A DNA stretch of 64,000 bases from assembly GCF_000617925.1 (NCBI RefSeq), contig NZ_BAMT01000006.1, forward strand, positions 124,001-188,000, written 5' to 3'. Source of the DNA: Methylobacillus glycogenes JCM 2850. GTDB taxonomy: Bacteria > Pseudomonadota > Gammaproteobacteria > Burkholderiales > Methylophilaceae. Positions 58,188 through 64,000 of this stretch are shown piece after piece. How positions within the stretch are numbered: position 1 is the stretch's first letter; each line of letters begins with the position of its first letter. The position numbers and the translations under genes were made by a program. The notes beneath the pieces were generated by a model. That model had not been told where the DNA came from, ran no database searches, and saw only the letters and a program-made list of their open reading frames with translations.

Positions 58188-58931
58188 ATGCTGATTATTC
58201 CTGCTATCGACCTGAAAGACGGTCACTGTGTTCGTTTGAAACAAGGCCTGATGGAGGATGCTACGGTATTCTCCGAAGATCCAGGTGCCATGGCCAGACA
58301 TTGGGTAGACCAAGGCGGCAAGCGCTTGCATCTGGTCGATCTGAATGGTGCTTTCGCTGGCAAGCCTGTCAATGACGCAGCCATCAAGGCCATCGTCAGT
58401 GCTGTGGGCACCGACATCCCCATCCAGTTGGGAGGTGGCATACGCGATCTGGAAACCATAGAGCGCTATCTGGACAATGGCATCAGCTATGTCATCGTTG
58501 GTACCGCGGCGGTCAAGAATCCTGGCTTCCTGCATGAGGCGTGCTATGCCTTCCCTGGTCAGATCATGGTCGGTCTCGATGCCAAGGATGGCAAAGTGGC
58601 CGTAGATGGTTGGTCGAAATTGACAGGCCATGACGTGATAGACCTGGCAAAGAAATTTGAAGATTACGGCGTGGAAGCCATTGTCTATACCGACATAGGC
58701 CGTGACGGCATGCTGACCGGGGTCAATATTGAGGCGACTGTTGCCTTGGCCCAGGCTTTGACCATTCCGGTTATCGCCAGTGGTGGCGTCACCAATCTGG
58801 ATGATGTGCGTAAGCTGGTAGAAGTCGAAAGCGAAGGCGTGATTGGCGCCATTACTGGCCGTGCAATTTACGAAGGCACACTGAACTTCACACAGGCCCA
58901 AGCCCTGGCGGATGAGTTGAGTCAGGCATGA
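58188..58931 (+). CDS. hisA: ProFAR isomerase
   Basis: Isomerises ProFAR to PRFAR. The 247-residue half-barrel repeat protein carries the catalytic Asp residues in [16 protein letters not shown] and in [16 protein letters not shown], and phosphate-binding [14 protein letters not shown]. The stop overlaps the hisF start by four bases. Confidence 0.96.
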   Translation: MLIIPAIDLKDGHCVRLKQGLMEDATVFSEDPGAMARHWVDQGGKRLHLVDLNGAFAGKPVNDAAIKAIVSAVGTDIPIQLGGGIRDLETIERYLDNGISYVIVGTAAVKNPGFLHEACYAFPGQIMVGLDAKDGKVAVDGWSKLTGHDVIDLAKKFEDYGVEAIVYTDIGRDGMLTGVNIEATVALAQALTIPVIASGGVTNLDDVRKLVEVESEGVIGAITGRAIYEGTLNFTQAQALADELSQA

Positions 58932-59686
58932 GCTTAGCCAAGCGTATCATTCCCTGCCTGGATGTCACCAATGGCCGCGTGGTCAAGGGAGTGAACTTCC
59001 TTGAGTTGCGTGATGCTGGCGACCCAGTAGAGATTGCGCGCCGCTATGACGAGCAAGGTGCCGACGAGCTGACTTTTCTGGATATTACAGCCAGCTCCGA
59101 TAATCGCGGCTTGATTCTGGGCATCATAGAACAAGTCGCATCCCAGGTATTTATCCCGCTGACTGTAGGCGGGGGCGTGCGCGCGGTGGACGATGTACGC
59201 CGCCTGCTCAATGCTGGGGCGGACAAAGTCAGCATCAACACCGCAGCGGTGACCAACCCGCAACTGGTGGCCGATGCCGCCGGGCGTTTTGGCTCGCAGT
59301 GCATAGTAGTAGCGATAGATGCCAAGCAGGTAGGCGATCACTGGGAAATCTTTACCCATGGCGGCCGCAACGCCACAGGCCTGGATGCCGTGGAGTGGGC
59401 GCGCAAAATGGTGGAGCTGGGCGCAGGTGAACTGCTGGTGACCAGCATGGATAGAGACGGCACCAAGACTGGTTTTAATTTACCGCTTAATCGTGCCATC
59501 AGCGAAGCTGTAGATGTGCCCATCATCGCTTCTGGCGGTGTGGGTAATTTGGTGCACCTGGTAGAAGGCGTAAGAGAAGGTGGTGCGGATGCAGTATTGG
59601 CTGCAAGCATCTTTCACTATGGCGAATACACCGTGCGTGAAGCCAAGGAATATATGCGTGAGCAAGGCATAGAGGTGAGATTGTGA
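58928..59686 (+). CDS. hisF: Imidazole glycerol phosphate synthase cyclase subunit
   Basis: Forms IGP and AICAR from PRFAR with ammonia from HisH; AICAR feeds back to purine synthesis. The catalytic Asp residues are in [16 protein letters not shown] and VVAIDAKQ, and [12 protein letters not shown] is the phosphate loop. 252 residues. The ends overlap hisA and hisI by four bases each. Confidence 0.97.
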   Translation: MSLAKRIIPCLDVTNGRVVKGVNFLELRDAGDPVEIARRYDEQGADELTFLDITASSDNRGLILGIIEQVASQVFIPLTVGGGVRAVDDVRRLLNAGADKVSINTAAVTNPQLVADAAGRFGSQCIVVAIDAKQVGDHWEIFTHGGRNATGLDAVEWARKMVELGAGELLVTSMDRDGTKTGFNLPLNRAISEAVDVPIIASGGVGNLVHLVEGVREGGADAVLAASIFHYGEYTVREAKEYMREQGIEVRL

Positions 59687-60081
59687 GTGAGGCTATAAGC
59701 TGGCTTGAAAAAGTAAGCTGGACCGAAGATGGCTTGGTGCCTGTGATTGCACAGGAAGTCGGCAGCCTGAAGATACTCATGTTTGCCTGGATGAACCGTG
59801 AAGCCTTGCAACTGACTGCCGAAACTGGCCAGGCCGTATATTGGTCGCGCTCGCGTAATCGACTCTGGCACAAGGGTGAAGAATCGGGCCATGTGCAGAA
59901 GGTGCATGAAATCCGCCTGGATTGCGATGAAGACGTGGTGCTGATCACGGTTGAGCAGGTTGGTGGTATTGCTTGTCATACTGGCAGACACAACTGCTTC
60001 TTCCAGAAGCTGGAAAACAATGACTGGGTGATAGATCAGCCTGTCATCAAGAACCCCGAGGATATCTACCACCATGAGTGA
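59683..60081 (+). CDS. hisI: Phosphoribosyl-AMP cyclohydrolase
   Basis: Opens the adenine ring of PR-AMP with zinc. The 132-residue protein has VLMFAWMN-type [31 protein letters not shown], and the metal site DCDEDVVL with CHTGRHNCF. It is a separate protein, not fused to HisE. Start GTG in the hisF overlap. Confidence 0.95.
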   Translation: MSEAISWLEKVSWTEDGLVPVIAQEVGSLKILMFAWMNREALQLTAETGQAVYWSRSRNRLWHKGEESGHVQKVHEIRLDCDEDVVLITVEQVGGIACHTGRHNCFFQKLENNDWVIDQPVIKNPEDIYHHE

Positions 60082-60391
60082 TGTGCTCAACCGCCTGGCA
60101 GAACTGCTGGAACAGCGTAAACAGGCAGACCCACAAACGTCGTATGTGGCCAAGCTTTACGCCAAGGGTACGGACAGCATACTGAAGAAAATAGGCGAAG
60201 AAGCAGCAGAAACCATTATTGCCGCCAAGGATGGTGATGCCGACAAAATTATCTACGAGACCGCTGATCTGTGGTTTCATTGCCTGGTGATGCTGTCGCA
60301 CGCTGGCCTTAAGCCAGAGCAAGTGCTGCAAGAACTGGCAAGACGCGAAGGCTTGTCTGGCTTAGAGGAAAAAGCGGCACGCAAGGACTAA
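60074..60391 (+). CDS. hisE: Phosphoribosyl-ATP pyrophosphatase
   Basis: Hydrolyses PR-ATP to PR-AMP, the second step of the pathway. The 105-residue MazG-like helical protein has the metal motif [17 protein letters not shown] and [14 protein letters not shown]. Overlaps hisI by eight bases and is the last his gene. Confidence 0.95.
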   Translation: MSDVLNRLAELLEQRKQADPQTSYVAKLYAKGTDSILKKIGEEAAETIIAAKDGDADKIIYETADLWFHCLVMLSHAGLKPEQVLQELARREGLSGLEEKAARKD

Positions 60392-60464
60392 TGTATACGC
60401 ATGTCAGACGCTGCGGCATTACTACCGCACCACTGTCCCGCACAATGATATTAAGGATGGTTTC

Positions 60465-60803
60465 ATGAGCACAGACTGCATATTCTGCAAGATCGCCAGC
60501 AACGATATCCCGGCGAAGAAATTCTATGAAGATGAAGAAGTCATGGTGTTTCATGACATCAGGCCGATAGCGCCTGTGCACTTTTTGATTGTGCCCAAAG
60601 AGCATGTGGTCAGCCTTGCAGAGTGTGACACTAAGCACCAGGCCTTGCTGGGCAAGATGCTGTTGTTAGCGCCCAAGCTTGCTAGCGAGCAGGGGCTTAA
60701 AGGATTTCGCACCATGATCAACACGGGTGCTGAAGGTGGGCAAGAAGTTTTTCATCTACACGTACATGTCTTTGGCGGTGGCGACACCCTGCCTAAAGTT
60801 TAG
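60465..60803 (+). CDS. hinT: HIT-family nucleotide-binding protein HinT
   Basis: A purine nucleoside phosphoramidase. The 112-residue protein has CIFCKIASNDIPA and the histidine triad HLHVHVFGG. Its place between his and tat genes is common in Proteobacteria. Confidence 0.93.
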   Translation: MSTDCIFCKIASNDIPAKKFYEDEEVMVFHDIRPIAPVHFLIVPKEHVVSLAECDTKHQALLGKMLLLAPKLASEQGLKGFRTMINTGAEGGQEVFHLHVHVFGGGDTLPKV

Positions 60804-60818
60804 TGAGGAGAGCGGGTT

Positions 60819-61034
60819 ATGGGTTCATTTAGTATTTGGCATTGGCTGATTGTGCTGGCCATCGTTGTGGTGGTGTTTGGTACCAAGAAATTGCGCAATA
60901 TTGGCAGTGATGTTGGTGGCGCAGTCAAGGGCTTCAAGGATGCCGTCAATGAAGGCAAATCCACACCAGCGCTGGAAGAAGAAGCGCAAGGCCGGACTGT
61001 GGAAAACGAAGTAAGACAGAAAGAAAAGCAGTAA
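60819..61034 (+). CDS. tatA: Twin-arginine translocase subunit TatA
   Basis: Pore-forming Tat subunit. The 71-residue protein has one membrane helix ([15 protein letters not shown]), the [21 protein letters not shown] amphipathic helix given as a family match, and an acidic tail. A GAGGAG ribosome site lies upstream. It would export the SoxY precursor at 959. Confidence 0.95.
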   Translation: MGSFSIWHWLIVLAIVVVVFGTKKLRNIGSDVGGAVKGFKDAVNEGKSTPALEEEAQGRTVENEVRQKEKQ

Positions 61035-61052
61035 GCACCCGGACTTTACTCA

Positions 61053-61655
61053 GTGTTTGATATCGCCTTTTCAGAACTGGTGGTGATTGGTGTCGTGGCG
61101 CTGATCGTCATCGGGCCAGAAAAACTGCCCAAGGTAGCGCGTACCGTGGGTTTATTGCTGGGGCGTGTGCAACGCTATATTAATGGCGTTAAATCAGATA
61201 TCAGCCGCGAGCTGCGCTTTGAAGAGTTGCAGCGCTTGCAGCAGGAAGTGCAACAAGGCATACGTCAGGCCGAATCCACCATACACCAGACTGGTCACGA
61301 TCTCGAACATGAGATGCAGCAACTGGCCAGTGTTGCGCCTAGTCCTGAACCATTAGAGCCTGCGCTGCCAGAGTCTCCAAAGTTGGAGCCTGCAGAATTT
61401 AAGCCTACACAGTCCGAGGCTATAAATTCAGAGGGTATCAATCCTGAGCCAGTAAAGTCAGCATTGCCACAGCCTGCGTCAGCTGAGCCAGCAGTAGCAG
61501 TCCCTCAGCAATCGACATTGGATTTGTCTTTTGATGCAAGCAAGGCGACAGACCATGAAGAAGTTCAGGCCGATACGCCCAAAGCTCAAGCTATCTCAGC
61601 ACTAGATGACCACGCTAGGGCAGCGATCCCCAGCAAGCAGGAAAAGCCAGATTGA
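61053..61655 (+). CDS. tatB: Twin-arginine translocase subunit TatB
   Basis: Part of the Tat substrate receptor with TatC. It starts with GTG (FDIAFSELVVIGVVALIVIG), then PEKLPKVARTVG, an amphipathic helix, and a long Pro/Glu/Ala-rich tail (about residues 90-195) with EPLEPALPESPKLEPAE-type repeats. 200 residues. Overlaps tatC by four bases. Confidence 0.94.
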   Translation: MFDIAFSELVVIGVVALIVIGPEKLPKVARTVGLLLGRVQRYINGVKSDISRELRFEELQRLQQEVQQGIRQAESTIHQTGHDLEHEMQQLASVAPSPEPLEPALPESPKLEPAEFKPTQSEAINSEGINPEPVKSALPQPASAEPAVAVPQQSTLDLSFDASKATDHEEVQADTPKAQAISALDDHARAAIPSKQEKPD

Positions 61656-62380
61656 CCACTACTGACTCCTTTGTCTCGCACCTGATAGAGCTGCGTGACC
61701 GTTTGCTGCGCATCATCATCGGCTTGGTGCTGGTGATGCTGGCCTTGTTCCCGTTTGCCAATGACATTTACCATTTCCTCGCGCTGCCATTGCTGAAAAG
61801 CCTGCCAGCAGGTGGGCAGATGATCGCGACCGATGTCACTACGCCGTTCTTTGTGCCGATGAAGGTGGTATTGCTTACTGCGTTCATGATCTCTTTGCCG
61901 CATACGCTATACCAGGTGTGGGCCTTTGTGGCTCCTGGTCTTTATCAGCATGAACGCAAACTGATTAGCCCGCTGGTATTTGCCAGCACCTTGCTGTTTC
62001 TTTGCGGCATGGCGTTTGCGTATTTTCTTGTATTTCCGGTGGTGTTCGGCTTTATCAGCCATACCGCGCCTGAAGGCGTGGCGGTGATGACGGACATAGG
62101 AAAATACCTGGATTTCGCCATGACCTTATTCATCGCCTTCGGTCTCGCATTTGAAGTGCCAGTGGCAGTGGTGTTATTGGTAACAGCGGGGGTGGTGAGT
62201 GTTGCTGCGCTACGCGAGGCGAGGTCTTATGTGATTGTGGGTGCTTTTATTCTGGGGGCGATATTTACTCCGCCAGATGTCATCTCGCAAATCATGCTGG
62301 CCGTGCCATTGTGGCTGCTGTATGAGGCTGGCATCTTGGTGGCCAGTATGATGCAGCGCAAGGTCAAGCAGCTGAATTAA
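61652..62380 (+). CDS. tatC: Twin-arginine translocase subunit TatC
   Basis: The six-helix Tat receptor that recognises RR signal peptides. Family marks are SHLIELRDRLLRI, TPFFVPMKVVL, QVWAFVAPGLYQHERK, and AFGLAFEVPV. Start is TTG 61652 in the tatB overlap. 242 residues. Confidence 0.95.
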   Translation: MTTTDSFVSHLIELRDRLLRIIIGLVLVMLALFPFANDIYHFLALPLLKSLPAGGQMIATDVTTPFFVPMKVVLLTAFMISLPHTLYQVWAFVAPGLYQHERKLISPLVFASTLLFLCGMAFAYFLVFPVVFGFISHTAPEGVAVMTDIGKYLDFAMTLFIAFGLAFEVPVAVVLLVTAGVVSVAALREARSYVIVGAFILGAIFTPPDVISQIMLAVPLWLLYEAGILVASMMQRKVKQLN

Positions 62381-62441
62381 TCCCGCTGCTGAACTAGTTC
62401 GGTACAGTTATTCAGCGCAGTTATTAACGCGCAGCTAGCCC

Positions 62442-63602
62442 TTATTCGTCATTGCGAGCCAGCTGCGGCTTGGGGCGTTTGCCTATCATGATGGCAATAT
62501 TCAGCTCAGCCTGATTACGTGACAACTTCACGATGACCTTCTTTTCCGGCTTGAGGCCAGAAATCACATTGAGCATGGTGGAGCTATCCACGACTTCTCT
62601 ACCGTCAATTTCCAGCAGGATATCCCCGGGACGCAGACCTGCCTTGTCTGCCGGGCCACCGCGCACTACGCCAGCAATCAGGGAGCCACGCACTTGCTTG
62701 AGGCGGAAAGATTCTGCTAACTCAGGCGTAATGTCCTGTGCTTCTATACCTATCCAGCCACGTATTACGCTGCCCTGGCGAATAATCTGCTCCATTACTT
62801 GCTTGACCAGGCTTACGGGTATGGCAAAGCCTATGCCCATGGAGCCGCCGCTGCGGGAATAGATGGCACTATTGATGCCAACCAGGTTGCCTTCGCTATC
62901 GATCAGTGCCCCGCCGGAATTGCCGGGGTTAATAGGTGCATCGGTCTGGATAAAGTTTTCAAAGGTATTAATGCCCAGGTGATTACGGCCCAAGGCGCTG
63001 ATAATACCTTGGGTCACGGTCTGGCCTACGCCGAATGGGTTGCCTATCGCCAGCACTACATCGCCTACACTGAGGTTTTCTTGATGGGCAAAAGTGATGG
63101 CGGGCAGATTGCGCACATTGACCTTGAGTACCGCGAGATCAGTTTCCGGGTCAGTGCCGACTACACGGGCAGGGAAGGTGCGGCCGTCGGGTAGTGCAAC
63201 TTCAATTTCATCGGCGGCCTCAATCACATGGTGATTGGTGAGTATCAGGCCCTGGCTGTTGACGATTACGCCTGAGCCCAGGCTATTTTCACGCTGGCTC
63301 TGCTGATCTTCCTGTTGTTCACCAAAAAAATGCCGGAACAGCGGGTCATCCATAAAAGGATTTTCACTCGACTGCGCAGCCTTCTTGGAGGTGAAGATAT
63401 TCACCACGCTGGGCATGGCGGTTTTGGCCGCCACACGGTATGAGCCAATTTGTGCACTAGCCTCGGTATTGACTGGTGCCTCTTTGATGGCGGCAGCTTT
63501 GTCTGCACGTGGCAGAATCTGGGGGTAAAACAGTTGCACAACGAAAAGGGCTGCAAGACTGATGGTGACGGTCTGTGCAAAAATAAGCCAGAGTTTGCGC
63601 AT
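62442..63602 (-). CDS. DegS-like membrane-anchored serine protease
   Basis: An HtrA-family periplasmic protease. One N-terminal membrane helix (LWLIFAQTVTISLAALFVV) is followed by a trypsin-like domain with His in LTNHHVIE, Asp in DPETDLAVL and Ser in INPGNSGGAL, and then a single PDZ domain (GWIGIEAQDI to the end). One PDZ and a membrane anchor fit DegS rather than DegP; in its family DegS cuts anti-sigma factors. 386 residues from MRKLWL. Divergent from the Nif3-family gene. Confidence 0.9.
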   Translation of the reverse strand: MRKLWLIFAQTVTISLAALFVVQLFYPQILPRADKAAAIKEAPVNTEASAQIGSYRVAAKTAMPSVVNIFTSKKAAQSSENPFMDDPLFRHFFGEQQEDQQSQRENSLGSGVIVNSQGLILTNHHVIEAADEIEVALPDGRTFPARVVGTDPETDLAVLKVNVRNLPAITFAHQENLSVGDVVLAIGNPFGVGQTVTQGIISALGRNHLGINTFENFIQTDAPINPGNSGGALIDSEGNLVGINSAIYSRSGGSMGIGFAIPVSLVKQVMEQIIRQGSVIRGWIGIEAQDITPELAESFRLKQVRGSLIAGVVRGGPADKAGLRPGDILLEIDGREVVDSSTMLNVISGLKPEKKVIVKLSRNQAELNIAIMIGKRPKPQLARNDE

Positions 63603-63664
63603 GTTGTAAGAGTGTGTGCGTCGTTTAAATGTGGGTGTGGTCTGACAGTATTGCGGAGGCAAAA

Positions 63665-64000
63665 ATGCAATTGAAACAAGTGGTGGATTATACCGGACAA
63701 TTCCTGGAGGTAGAGCGCTTCCGTGATTATTGCCCTAACGGTTTGCAAGTGCAGGGCAGGGCGGAAATACAGAAGATAGTGACCGGAGTGACCGCCAGCC
63801 TGGCACTGCTGGAGCAGGCGCGGGATGCAGGGGCTGATGCCATTTTCGTACATCACGGCTATTTCTGGCGCAATGAGCCAGCAGAAGTGGTGGGCATCAA
63901 GCATGCGAGACTGAAATTTCTATTGCAGCAAGATATCAGCCTGCTGGCCTATCACTTGCCATTGGATGCGCATAAAAGCCTGGGCAACAATGCCATGCTG
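63665..64000 (+). CDS. Nif3-like dinuclear metal center protein (partial)
   Basis: The first 112 residues of a Nif3/YbgI-family protein, cut by the window end. ATG 63665 opens [19 protein letters not shown], then [22 protein letters not shown], and the metal-binding [20 protein letters not shown] follows. Members bind two metal ions; function is unsettled. It diverges from the protease gene, a common pairing in Proteobacteria. Confidence 0.92.
   Translation, partial: MQLKQVVDYTGQFLEVERFRDYCPNGLQVQGRAEIQKIVTGVTASLALLEQARDAGADAIFVHHGYFWRNEPAEVVGIKHARLKFLLQQDISLLAYHLPLDAHKSLGNNAML

Overview
The window reads as chromosome of a betaproteobacterial methylotroph, most likely family Methylophilaceae. 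The strongest pointer is hexulose-6-phosphate synthase (RuMP formaldehyde assimilation) at 56.1 kb. An azurin, a cytochrome c4 and the gene orders mlaFEDCB-ABC-ibaG-grxD-murA-his-tat and pilS-pilR-ampD support a betaproteobacterium. I saw no rRNA, tRNA, insertion sequence or CRISPR array.

Layout. 0-10 kb: M48 protease fragment, soxYZ, zinc-ribbon nuclease plus hda, purM, two DUF3108 proteins, an rRNA methyltransferase with a histone-like tail, and a dicarboxylate symporter. 10-17 kb: azurin, a phosphate-type porin behind a probable Pho box, and an RND pump with its adaptor. 17-24 kb: ampD-pilR-pilS, an ECF sigma factor with DUF3619/DUF3106 partners, and lptGF. 24-28.7 kb: pepA, holC, gcvH, pbpG. 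28.7-32.3 kb: an AT-rich accessory island. 32-45 kb: topA, ttcA, pteridine reductase, MidA-like, trmB, engB, cytochrome c4, resB/ccsB, and a PrsK-like kinase. 45-51 kb: a pilin behind a sigma-54 promoter, then phospholipid transport (mla) and an ABC exporter. 51-64 kb: grxD, murA, the full histidine operon with hps inside it, hinT, tatABC, a DegS-like protease and a Nif3-family gene.

The most unusual locus is the island. The 5' half of a two-partner-secretion transporter (TpsB) stops abruptly. It runs into a 769-residue ORF with 27-residue proline-rich repeats carrying SH3-ligand-like motifs, an ADP-ribosyltransferase domain with R/STS/ExE residues, and a C-terminal OspG/NleH-like kinase domain. 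This looks like a host- or competitor-directed effector, and the junction looks like a collapsed tpsB-tpsA locus.

Regulation can be partly read from the DNA. PilS/PilR at 17-20 kb very probably drive the pilin at 45.4 kb, because a near-perfect -24/-12 site and TGTC boxes precede it. The porin has a PhoB-type box placed correctly ahead of a -10. The hps gene is closed off from hisB by a strong terminator.

Caution: about a dozen conserved genes, several normally essential (topA, mlaF, lptF, hisB), carry single-base frame breaks. Almost all are repaired by adding one base. I read these as sequencing deletions, not decay, and give each such gene as one joined CDS.
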